Shown here in pieces: positions 1-6,691 of a DNA stretch of 6,792 nt (the first letter of the stretch is position 1; each line of letters starts with the position of its first letter). This DNA comes from Ignavibacteria bacterium (lineage in GTDB: Bacteria > Bacteroidota > Ignavibacteria > Ignavibacteriales > Melioribacteraceae), in contig QILJ01000263.1 of assembly GCA_003233295.1 (NCBI GenBank), positions 1 through 6,792 on the forward strand. Reading direction: 5' to 3'. Below the pieces are notes generated by a model. The model saw nothing but the letters and a program-made list of their open reading frames with translations. It was not told the DNA's origin and did no database searches. The translations under genes were made by a program, and so were the position numbers.

Positions 1-1
1 A

Positions 2-106
2 ATCGAGAGAGAATCTAAAAACAAACTGATCGTTATAGCATCAAATGAAGAGAGTGATCTCGCTCTTTGTAAAGAAATAATTTATGTGGAAAAATATAAG
101 AAATGA
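2..106 (+). CDS. ccmA: C-terminal fragment of ABC transporter ATP-binding protein, probably haem exporter subunit CcmA
   Basis: Only the last 34 residues lie in the window; the gene begins beyond the left edge and ends at TGA 104-106. The visible part contains LIVIASNEESDLALCKEI, which resembles the end of ABC ATPase nucleotide-binding domains: a hydrophobic strand (LIVIAS) at the switch/H-loop position, then an acidic turn leading into a helix. The usual H-loop histidine (as in ATH or TH) seems to be replaced by asparagine (ASNEE). Walker A, Walker B and the signature motif are all outside the window. The CcmA assignment rests mainly on the next gene, a clear ccmB, since ccmA directly precedes ccmB in many cytochrome c maturation operons. 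CcmA is the cytoplasmic ATPase that drives release of holo-CcmE from the CcmC-haem-CcmE complex. Another ABC ATPase cannot be ruled out from so short a piece. Confidence 0.62.
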   Translation: MERESKNKLIVIASNEESDLALCKEIIYVEKYKK

Positions 107-155
107 AACTTATCTGTGTAAATTTGTTTAATATGTGTTATCAGTGTCCTATCAA

Positions 156-162
156 GAGAGGA
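156..162 (+). promoter_or_regulatory. Shine-Dalgarno site selecting the ccmB start
   Basis: The purine-rich GAGAGGA stands six to seven bases upstream of GTG 168. The earlier in-frame GTG codons at 135 and 144 have no comparable site before them (upstream is T-rich). This supports starting ccmB at 168. Confidence 0.6.
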
Positions 163-167
163 CTAAA

Positions 168-827
168 GTGAAAGCATTTGCCCTTTTTAAAAAAGATTGG
201 CAGTCGGAACTAAGGACAAGATATGCAATAAATGCACTCGCAATGTTTATCTTAGTTACTATTAGTGTTATTTTATTTTCGATTGGACAGGAAAATATAT
301 CGGAACATTTAACCGGCGGACTGCTTTGGGTCGTAATATTCTTTTCGGCAATGTCGGGTTTATCGCGGGCGTTTGTTTCAGAAGAAGATAAAGGAACCAC
401 TCTGACCCTTCATTTAATTGCAGCTCCCTCAACTATATTCAATGGCAAGTTGATCTTCAATGTTGTATTGGTTTATATAATGAATATTGCCATTACAATT
501 TTGTTTGCCTTTTTATTTAATTCATTTGTGATTCAGAATTTTTCAATATTTCTTCTTGCCGGTCTTTTCGGAAGTTTCGGTATTGCAGTCTCTTCCACAA
601 TAATAGCTGCAATAATCTCGAAAGCAAGCGCCAAAGGAACTCTTTACCCGGTGCTGGCTTTTCCAATTCTATTGCCGCTTATACTTGTATTATTAGAACT
701 TACTAAGTACGCAATCGATGGGAAACCTTTGGACTCGGCTTTAGTTGAGCTTGCAGTATTAGTATGTTACGATGTGATAATGCTTACGGCATCTTACTTG
801 CTTTTTGATTTTATCTGGAAAGATTAA
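168..827 (+). CDS. ccmB: CcmB, haem exporter membrane subunit (cytochrome c maturation)
   Basis: This is an integral inner-membrane protein of about 219 residues, close to the usual CcmB length of around 220. CcmB pairs with CcmA as the ABC transporter of system I cytochrome c maturation and acts on the CcmC-haem-CcmE complex. The amphipathic start KKDWQSELRTRYAIN is characteristic: CcmB proteins open with a (K/R)D-(L/W)-x-x-E-x-R-x-(R/K) segment before the first helix. The next part, WVVIFFSAMSGLSRAFVSEEDKG, matches the family pattern of W-x-x-x-x-F-A/S followed by an acidic E-x-(D/E) turn. About six hydrophobic segments are visible, roughly at residues 20-40, 50-68, 94-118, 122-150, 160-182 and 193-215. 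GTG 168 is chosen for its Shine-Dalgarno site and family-like length; GTG 135 would add 11 unusual residues. The gene lies 61 bases after the presumed ccmA and is probably co-transcribed. No ccmC follows. Confidence 0.9.
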   Translation: MKAFALFKKDWQSELRTRYAINALAMFILVTISVILFSIGQENISEHLTGGLLWVVIFFSAMSGLSRAFVSEEDKGTTLTLHLIAAPSTIFNGKLIFNVVLVYIMNIAITILFAFLFNSFVIQNFSIFLLAGLFGSFGIAVSSTIIAAIISKASAKGTLYPVLAFPILLPLILVLLELTKYAIDGKPLDSALVELAVLVCYDVIMLTASYLLFDFIWKD

Positions 828-892
828 AAATTTGAAATCGTGAATTTTGAATTGATTATCTTTACTTCACTAAAAAATAACTTCAACTTATA

Positions 893-1414
893 ATGATCAC
901 TTTTAAATATTCACTTGTCTCGAAATTAATTTATCGTTATGCAAATGTTCCGCTAACACTATTTTTATTGCTGTATATGGTTTCATCTTTTGCTTATATG
1001 TTCCGAGATTGGTTTTATGTGTTCCCATTTCTTCTTAACCTGATAATAATCATTGCGCTAAATAGATATTACTTAAGAACGTATAAGTTCTTTCCTTTTA
1101 GAATTGATATTAATAACGAGAAAATAATTTGCAGTGATTATTTTAAAAAATCTAAACAAATTGAAATTACACTTATCGATATTGATGAAATTGAGGGAGG
1201 CATACTTTCTGGAACACCAGCCAAACCCATTTATATTCATGATGGAAAGAATGATGTTATTGTAGGAATTAGTCCCCACCTAAGAAACAGCAATAAATTA
1301 ATCACAATCATCTTAAGCAATATCAGCAAACCTCTTTACGACGAAGTACTTAAAGGCATGCAGGAATTGGGCAATCCGAAAGCTTCCAAGGATAAAAAAA
1401 AAGCCCGTCATTAA
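893..1414 (+). CDS. Hypothetical membrane protein with two N-terminal helices and a soluble beta-rich C-terminal domain
   Basis: I do not recognise this 173-residue protein. Residues 1-18 are basic and amphipathic. Two hydrophobic segments follow, near 19-38 and 41-58, separated by a short turn (FRDW), which suggests a helical hairpin. After the arginine/lysine-rich RYYLRTYK, residues 66-155 look like a small cytoplasmic domain with alternating strands (FRIDINNEKIIC, IEITLIDIDEIEGG, KPIYIHDGKN) and a final helix (PLYDEVLKGMQELG). This order of paired helices, strands and a last helix resembles bacterial PH-like (bPH2/YdbT-type) membrane proteins, but that is only a resemblance of shape. The tail is KDKKKARH. 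ATG 893 has an A-rich leader and no Shine-Dalgarno sequence. It lies 65 bases after ccmB on the same strand, so it may be the last gene of that unit. Its stop codon sits in the terminator loop. Confidence 0.75.
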   Translation: MITFKYSLVSKLIYRYANVPLTLFLLLYMVSSFAYMFRDWFYVFPFLLNLIIIIALNRYYLRTYKFFPFRIDINNEKIICSDYFKKSKQIEITLIDIDEIEGGILSGTPAKPIYIHDGKNDVIVGISPHLRNSNKLITIILSNISKPLYDEVLKGMQELGNPKASKDKKKARH

Positions 1415-1426
1415 ACGGGCTTTTTT
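1397..1426. terminator. Bidirectional intrinsic terminator between convergent genes
   Basis: A perfect 6-bp GC-rich stem, GCCCGT (1403-1408) with ACGGGC (1415-1420), encloses the loop CATTAA (1409-1414). It is flanked by nine A on the left (1394-1402) and six T on the right (1421-1426), so the stem can extend by A-T pairs. Read rightward the T-run ends the 173-residue gene; read leftward the A-run becomes a T-run and ends the HU-like gene, whose stop lies at 1444. The loop contains the TAA stop (1412-1414) of the upstream gene, so the last codons of that gene also encode the left arm. Confidence 0.9.
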
Positions 1427-1443
1427 AGAACTTTAGAATCAGT

Positions 1444-1971
1444 TTATTTCTTTGGTGGAAATACAGCATCTTGAGCTGCTTTTGCCACTTTGAATTTAAC
1501 AACCTTTTTAGCAGGAATTTTAATTGCTTCGCCTGTCTGTGGGTTGCGTCCCTTTCTAGCTTTTCTAGAAGCTGTAGATACTTTGCCTAATCCAGGAATA
1601 GTGAAGCCTTTTTTAGCATTAAGATGCGCTAAAGCTACTAAATCTTCCAAGAATTGTGTTGCTGTTTTTTTAGTTGTACCCAAACGACCAGCAAGAACAT
1701 CAACAATTTCGCCTTTGGTCATTGGCTTTGCTGCTGCTTTAAGCTTTGGTAAAGCTTTAGGAGCTGCTTTTTTAACTACAACTTTCTTTGGAGCTGCTTT
1801 TTTTTCAACAACTTTTTTAGGAGCTGCTTTCTTCTTAGCAACAACTTTCTTAGGAGCTGCTTTTTTTGCTACAGCTTTTTTAGGAGCTGCTTTTTTCTTA
1901 GCAACAACTTTCTTAGGAGCTGCTTTTTTTACCGCAGCTTTTTTTGGAGCTGCCTTTTTTGCTTTTGCCAT
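1444..1971 (-). CDS. HU-family DNA-binding protein with lysine/alanine-rich, histone-H1-like N-terminal tail
   Basis: The protein has 175 residues, while ordinary HU has about 90. Residues 84-175 form a complete HU/IHF domain: MTKGEIVDVLAGR opens helix 1, GFTIPGLGKVST is the beta-sheet turn, and GRNPQTGEAIKIPAKK is the family signature carrying the Arg-Asn-Pro tip of the DNA-bending arm. Residues 1-83 are low-complexity and about 40% lysine, with six AAPKK motifs and a seventh, AAPKA, spaced 10 or 11 residues apart. Such tails resemble eukaryotic H1 termini and bind DNA non-specifically. Actinobacterial HupB carries one at the C-terminus, whereas Deinococcus HU has a shorter N-terminal one. 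The start at MAKAKKAAP is chosen because AGGG lies six bases upstream; an in-frame ATG at 2010 would add 13 unlike residues. It is expected to compact the nucleoid. It is transcribed convergently with the 173-residue gene. Confidence 0.92.
   Translation of the reverse strand: MAKAKKAAPKKAAVKKAAPKKVVAKKKAAPKKAVAKKAAPKKVVAKKKAAPKKVVEKKAAPKKVVVKKAAPKALPKLKAAAKPMTKGEIVDVLAGRLGTTKKTATQFLEDLVALAHLNAKKGFTIPGLGKVSTASRKARKGRNPQTGEAIKIPAKKVVKFKVAKAAQDAVFPPKK
1760..1960. repeat. Tandem 30/33-bp repeat encoding the AAPKK tail of the HU-like protein
   Basis: The plus-strand core GGAGCTGC recurs at 1760, 1790, 1820, 1853, 1883, 1916 and 1946 (at 1946 the following base differs), giving seven units spaced 30, 30, 33, 30, 33 and 30 bases apart. 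All spacings are multiples of three, so the coding frame is kept. There is a higher-order repeat: 1820-1882 and 1883-1945 are both 63 bases (33 plus 30) and by eye differ at only about five positions. This indicates a recent in-frame duplication. Confidence 0.9.
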
Positions 1972-2179
1972 ATTAAGCCCTATTATTGTTAAGGATTTCT
2001 TGAACGTCATACTTAAAATAAATAAAAAATTTAATAAAAAAAATATTTTAAATAATTTTTTATTCTCTTTTTGCCTAGTAATAACAAGACATTATTGAAT
2101 TATTTATATGTTAGATTCCAATTTGTTATGTATTTTAAATAGAGAAATAAATTAGAATGTATTATAACTCGATCACCTA
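1972..2179. promoter_or_regulatory. Divergent AT-rich intergenic region with the control sequences of the HU-like and barrel genes
   Basis: These 208 bases lie between two divergent starts and must hold both promoters. The part at about 2010-2060 is almost pure A/T with long A- and T-runs, likely curved or easily melted DNA and possibly a UP-element-like stretch. On the minus strand CCCT at 1978-1981 reads AGGG, a ribosome binding site six bases before the HU start. The barrel gene start at 2180 has no Shine-Dalgarno sequence. I could not assign -35/-10 boxes or a Bacteroidetes-type TTTG/TAnnTTTG promoter with confidence. Confidence 0.45.
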
Positions 2180-4249
2180 ATGAAAATATACTTAAAATTA
2201 TCCCTGTTTTTACTAATATTGGTTTCGCCTAGTATTTATGCGGTCAATAGCAATATCATGTCAGATTCATTGAAAACTGATTCCCTTTTTATTTCTGATT
2301 CAATAAATGTCGTTTCTCATGATTCTATAACCAGCATTGATACAACGGGCACACCGATACAAAAAGAAACCCTTATCCCAGTCCGGCAGATCACTGCGCT
2401 GAGATCTTATGAGTATGGAAGTAAAATTAAGGAAAAGAATTTTAAGACAGATGATTACAGAACGAGCGCAGATCTGTTTACTTATCTGCCTTACGGGTTT
2501 CTGCAGGATCTTGGTCAGTTCGGTCAACCGAATGAGCAGATGTTTTACGGTATGGGATTCGGGAACATCGGGTACAGTAGGGATGGTGTAAGACTAAATA
2601 GTCCATGGCAGAATTCTTTCGACTTGAACAGATTGGCATTTGAACGGACTGATTCGTTGGAGATTATTCCTCTCGCACGGGGATTCTTATTTGATCTGTA
2701 TAATAATCCCGTTGGCGTAAACTTTTATACAAGGGATTACTTCTCTCCCCGTCCAGTCACGAGATTGAAATTCTATCAAGCCAGTTTTGACGAAGGTTTT
2801 ATTGATCTTTTATTTCATACTCTTGTTACCAGAGGATTTAGTTTTGGTTTTGGTTTAACTGTGGCGGGTATTGATTCACGCTTTTCCAACAGCGATTATG
2901 ATTCATGGAAGTTTAACGGGAAGCTAAGTTATATGTTCAATAAAGATATTTTTATTAGAGCTAATTATTATTTCACAAACGATTCTCTTGCATTAAACGG
3001 GGGTCTGCCTTCTCCTAATATTGAAAACGGATATTATACTAATGTGCTGTATACTGATCGATACCAGTTATCAACAAATCATTATGGAGATATAAAAGTA
3101 TTGGCAACAATTTTCCCTAATTCAAAAACTGACTTGACCCTTTATTATCAATATGATAAGCAAAAGTTTAGACAGAATGCAAGTGATAAAAATACCGATA
3201 TACCAAAGATAATAAATGATAATTCTTATCAAACAATTGGTCTGAGTTTTAGGAATGATTATGTAAATGATTACTTCAATCTTTTAGCCTCTGCTAATTA
3301 CGAGTTTGTGGATTACTCATTAGAATTTATGAATACTTACCAACAGGAGAATACCTTTGCTGTTGCCGGACAATTGCAGTTAACTCCAATTGAGTCTTTG
3401 ATAGTACCAACTTTTTATGCAAAGTACACTAATTATGCTAACGCAAGCTACTTAGGTTTTGGCGGTGATGTTAATATTGTTTTAAGTAATCTACTGACCT
3501 TATATGGCGGGTTATCATTTTATTCCAAACCGCATTCAATTATGGAAAGATACTATAGCAATGCACAAAATATTCCGGCTGGTTATTCGCTGCGGAAATC
3601 TCCGGATAAATCCAAAGTCAGAGCTTTAGAAATTGCCGCTAAGTTTAACCTAGACTTCTTTTCTGCGGATATTTCTTATTTCACATATAGCAACACTAAT
3701 GCTTTCAAACCGATAGTATATAACTACACTGACTCCCTCTTAATTAATGAAATATCAATATTGGAAAGTTATTCACAATCTATATCCGGTGTTAACATTG
3801 ATTTTAATTTTAAAGTTTGGAAATTATTGTTCAGTAATAATGTAACGTATTACTTCCAAACTAATAACGAAGATTATTCTGCTAAACCAGATTTTTCAGT
3901 TGCGGGAAAACTCTATTATATAGATATGCTTTTCGATAACAACTTAAGATTGAAAACAGGGATCAACTATCGCTTTACCGGAGAACAGCCCTACTTTGTT
4001 TATGACTTTGAAAAGAGTATGCAAACACGCTTTGTTACAAGTGATGCAGCCGGTACACGTCTAATTAAAAACGAGATTGTACCAACATCATTTCAGTTAG
4101 ATCTATTTCTTGCAGGAACTATCCAGGAAGTTGCTACGGTTTTTCTCGTTCTCGAAAATATTACTGGTAATGATTATTATATAGTTCCATACTATTACAA
4201 ACAACCGCAAATGCTCCGCCTAGGGGTCTCTTGGATTTTATTCGATTAA
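2180..4249 (+). CDS. Outer membrane beta-barrel protein, TonB-dependent-receptor-like with plug domain
   Basis: The 689-residue product starts with a signal peptide (MKIYLKLSLFLLILVSPSIYA, probable cleavage after residue 21). A Ser/Asp-rich linker follows (residues about 25-58). ETLIPVRQ (63-70) resembles a TonB box of the (D/E)T(I/L)xV kind. Residues about 75-185 look like a compact plug: LFTYLPYGFLQDLGQ, then GYSRDGVRLN in the place of the plug's DG(V/I)xLN motif, then RTDSLEIIPLARG in the place of the ERIE(V/I)xxG motif. The rest is a series of alternating aromatic strands separated by polar turns, typical of a barrel, ending MLRLGVSWILFD. It is shorter than many TonB receptors (700-1000 residues), has no N-terminal carboxypeptidase-like domain, and no SusD partner is seen. 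It probably imports or binds an extracellular ligand, which is unknown; the adjacent amylase remnant hints at glycans, but this is inference. Confidence 0.8.
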   Translation: MKIYLKLSLFLLILVSPSIYAVNSNIMSDSLKTDSLFISDSINVVSHDSITSIDTTGTPIQKETLIPVRQITALRSYEYGSKIKEKNFKTDDYRTSADLFTYLPYGFLQDLGQFGQPNEQMFYGMGFGNIGYSRDGVRLNSPWQNSFDLNRLAFERTDSLEIIPLARGFLFDLYNNPVGVNFYTRDYFSPRPVTRLKFYQASFDEGFIDLLFHTLVTRGFSFGFGLTVAGIDSRFSNSDYDSWKFNGKLSYMFNKDIFIRANYYFTNDSLALNGGLPSPNIENGYYTNVLYTDRYQLSTNHYGDIKVLATIFPNSKTDLTLYYQYDKQKFRQNASDKNTDIPKIINDNSYQTIGLSFRNDYVNDYFNLLASANYEFVDYSLEFMNTYQQENTFAVAGQLQLTPIESLIVPTFYAKYTNYANASYLGFGGDVNIVLSNLLTLYGGLSFYSKPHSIMERYYSNAQNIPAGYSLRKSPDKSKVRALEIAAKFNLDFFSADISYFTYSNTNAFKPIVYNYTDSLLINEISILESYSQSISGVNIDFNFKVWKLLFSNNVTYYFQTNNEDYSAKPDFSVAGKLYYIDMLFDNNLRLKTGINYRFTGEQPYFVYDFEKSMQTRFVTSDAAGTRLIKNEIVPTSFQLDLFLAGTIQEVATVFLVLENITGNDYYIVPYYYKQPQMLRLGVSWILFD

Positions 4250-4316
4250 TTCAGTTCTCATTTATTAGATTGAAATTATTATATTAAATCGAAATATTAA
4301 ATTTGCTTTGTTTTAA

Positions 4317-4330
4317 AAAGGATTAAGATA
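4317..4330 (+). other. Ribosome binding site followed by a lost start codon (ATA) of the amylase pseudogene
   Basis: AAAGG (4317-4321) is a good Shine-Dalgarno site six bases before ATA 4328-4330. Reading on from this codon gives KPYIIIFLIGIFLSQFLLAQ, a textbook signal peptide. From the in-frame stop TAA 4298-4300 to the TTG at 4451 there is no ATG, GTG or TTG in this frame. The simplest reading is ATG changed to ATA by one transition. The in-frame ATT at 4322 is a very poor alternative start. Confidence 0.65.
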
Positions 4331-5419
4331 AAACCATATATCATAATTTTTCTAATAGGAATTTTTCTTTCACAATTTCTTCTCGCACAATCAGATTCTG
4401 TTGATGTAACATTTTATTACAGTACCGATGATCTTCCAACTATTGTTTATTTGCCTGGTGAGTTCAATGGATGGACGCTGAATTCATCAAGCGCCATGAC
4501 ACAAGATCCGGCAACCGGGATATGGTCTAAAACCGTTAGGTTAAGGGTCAGCGGTCCATTTCCGCTTCCCGCTCAAAATAGTATTCCGGGTGCTTATCAA
4601 TATAAGTTCAATTCAGATGGAAGCTGGCTGCAGGATCCGTTAAATCCGCGGTACAATGTTAATGACAATAATAATTCATACTTATACATAAAAAATCCCA
4701 CGATACATTATTTGCTTCCTAACTCAACTCATGCTTCCGGAATAATTAGGACAAGATTCCCGGAGATTTCTGCTTATATTTTTCCGGCAAAAAACTCATC
4801 GGTTGATACATCTTCTCTAAAGATCACAATTGATGATATTGAATATACAAGTATTGGGCGAAGCTATGACTCTGAGAAAAAATCAATAAGTTTCATTCCA
4901 ACAAATCCACTGACAAATGGTGTACATAAATTAAAAATTTATGCGATGAGTTCAACCGGATCTTCAAATTCAGATTCAACTACTTTTACAGTACAGGGCG
5001 GATTGGTAAAGCTTTTAACAATGCCGTCGGAAACATGGAAAACTTCGTGGAGGCTGCAAGGGGCAATCTTCGATAGTAATGGGGAGATTGATACAACAAT
5101 CTCTGCTGCTCAAATAAATCGTTCCGATTCTTCCTGGATAGTGCAAGTAACCAAGGGACTTGTTGATACTACTTTATATTTACACGAAGGAAATAATTAT
5201 TTTACTCTTCAAGCAGAAGTAAATGGTCTGCCGGAAGTTTCCGATTCGCTAAATATTTTTCGTAAAACAAATAAAACTCCGAATGCGAAAGTCACTATTA
5301 CACAGTTAGGAACGGCACTGACTTTAAGCGCCTCACAAAGTACTGACCCGGATAGCCAACAGCTGAGTTATTTGTGGAGTGAAGACATATCAAATCCTGA
5401 ACTACTTGGTATTACCGGA

Positions 5420-5422
5420 TAG
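5420..5422 (+). other. In-frame nonsense codon (TAG) inside the PKD-like domain of the amylase pseudogene
   Basis: The frame is open on both sides: NPELLGITG before it and TAEEIQISKPVTTGEYYVTL after it. Together these form one PKD-like fold, so the TAG interrupts a continuous domain. Every other stop seen in the window is TAA or TGA. A one-base change from CAG, AAG, GAG or TGG would explain it. Confidence 0.8.
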
Positions 5423-5874
5423 ACTGCTGAAGAAATACAAATTTCCAAACCGGTAACCACCGGTGAATACTATGTTACCTTAAGTGTAACTGATACCGAT
5501 TTAAACGTGGATTCAAATAGAACTTTTTTTGTGGTAGAAGAAGATAATTTTAACGTTAAAGTTGCCGGATATGAAGACAATCCGGAATGGTTAAAAAACG
5601 GAAGAATTTATCTTTTATTCTTCAAAGCGTTTACGCCTGCAGGAACAATAAAAGCTGCTATACCAAACTTAGAATATATTAAAGCGATGGGCTTCAACAT
5701 TATCTGGGTTCTTCCGATAACAGAAATTCCCGGCGATGTTGATAACCAGATAAATATCGGGTATAATATTATTGACTTCTTAAAAGTTGAATCTTCTCTT
5801 GGCACGGACGAGGACTACAAGGAGTTTATTGATGCAGCACATGATCTTGGGATAAAAGTAATACAGGACATCAC

Positions 5875-5877
5875 TCA
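5875..5877 (+). other. Frameshift within GH13 conserved region I of the amylase pseudogene
   Basis: Upstream, frame 2 reads KVIQDIT up to ACT 5873-5875. The continuation NHTGKEHPFAKEA is read from AAT 5877 in frame 3. The family pattern D-(V/I)-(V/T)-x-N-H needs one residue between T and N, but only a single base (C 5876) remains, so loss of two bases is the best explanation. Without the shift, translation stops at TAA 5888-5890. Confidence 0.85.
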
Positions 5878-6238
5878 ATCATACCGGTAAGGAGCATCCG
5901 TTTGCTAAAGAAGCTGCTCTGAACAGAGATCTATCACAATATTGGAACTACTATCAGACCGTTTCAATTCCACATAACACAAACGGTCTGGGAGAATGTG
6001 TAACTCCCGAAGGCATCTATTATTATTGTGCTTTCAGTGATGCACTTCTTAATTATGACTGGTCTGACCTGGATGGAAGAAATTATATGATCGATGTTTA
6101 TAAATATTGGGTTAGTCAATTTGGAGTTGACGGTTATAGGTTTGATGTATATTGGGGTCCCCATAGAAGATATGGCGAAGATGATATGGGCATACCGGTT
6201 AGAACTTCTCTCAAGCATATTAAACCGGATCTGCTTCT

Positions 6239-6241
6239 TAG
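6239..6241 (+). other. Frameshift just before the catalytic acid/base motif of the amylase pseudogene
   Basis: Frame 3 reads HIKPDLLL up to CTT 6237-6239; frame 1 resumes with GGA GAA at 6241-6246 and reads GEQEGTGTEVVYADHGGG. One base (A 6240) is left between them, consistent with loss of two bases from one codon. Left uncorrected, frame 3 gives an arginine-rich nonsense tail ending at 6299. Confidence 0.85.
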
Positions 6242-6645
6242 GAGAACAGGAAGGAACTGGAACGGAAGTTGTCTATGCCGATCACGGCGGCGGACTTGAC
6301 GCAGCCTACGATTGGTCCTTATACTGGAACGGTATACGAAGCTTCGGGTTTAATTCTGCCAGTGTTAATGCACTTCATTCTAAGTTAGCCAATGCAGGAT
6401 ATTATCCCGGTGAGAATGCTTATTATTTAAGATATCTGGAAAACCAAGATGAGGATAGGATCACTTATATTTTTAACTCCTTCGAAAAAACGATGCCATT
6501 AGCCACTTCTATTTTCATGGCGCCTGGTCTGGTTCAAATGCTCAACGGGCAGGAGGTAGGCTTTGGTAAAGGTATGGGCGCTTCCGGAGAACCAGACTTA
6601 AACGATAGGAGAAGAGGAATAATAGATTGGAATTTTAGCGGGAAA

Positions 6646-6652
6646 GAATCAG
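6646..6652 (+). other. Small deletion with frame change at the barrel/domain C boundary of the amylase pseudogene
   Basis: Frame 1 reads RRGIIDWNFSGKE up to 6648; frame 2 then reads QIRAQFPAFSQH from CAG 6650. GH13 enzymes usually have about ten residues here, of the type LLxPYYxKL, joining the last barrel helix to the I-R-x-Q-x-P-A motif. They are missing, so a deletion of roughly 25-35 bases, not a multiple of three, is inferred. Confidence 0.68.
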
Positions 6653-6691
6653 ATCCGCGCACAGTTCCCGGCTTTTTCTCAGCACCGTATG

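Noticed and set aside
135..167. Earlier GTG start for ccmB
   Set aside because: There is no Shine-Dalgarno sequence before 135 or 144. The 11 extra residues are not CcmB-like, and GTG 168 has a proper site and gives the family length.
1073..1279. Minus-strand open frame within the 173-residue gene
   Set aside because: It overlaps the plus-strand gene completely, has no recognisable domain and is compositionally a shadow.
1972..2010. Earlier in-frame ATG at 2010 (minus strand) for the HU-like protein
   Set aside because: It adds MTFKKSLTIIGLN, which does not resemble the tail. AGGG is placed correctly for the ATG at 1971.
2010..2060. AT-rich tract as a replication origin or attachment site
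   Set aside because: No DnaA-box cluster or duplicated att-like sequence was seen. An AT-rich divergent promoter region explains it.
1490..2098. Long open frame on the plus strand opposite the HU-like gene
   Set aside because: It is the antisense shadow of the repetitive Lys/Ala codons (giving Phe/Gly/Ala repeats). The minus strand encodes a clear HU domain with a ribosome binding site.
5507..5890. Separate 127-residue amylase gene
   Set aside because: It begins in the last strand of a PKD-like domain and stops at a frameshift in region I. It is a middle fragment in the same frame as the sequence before the TAG at 5420.
6087..6299. Short open frame starting at MIDVYKYW as an independent gene
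   Set aside because: It is a piece of the GH13 barrel in frame 3 whose tail after 6240 is out-of-frame nonsense; it belongs to the pseudogene.
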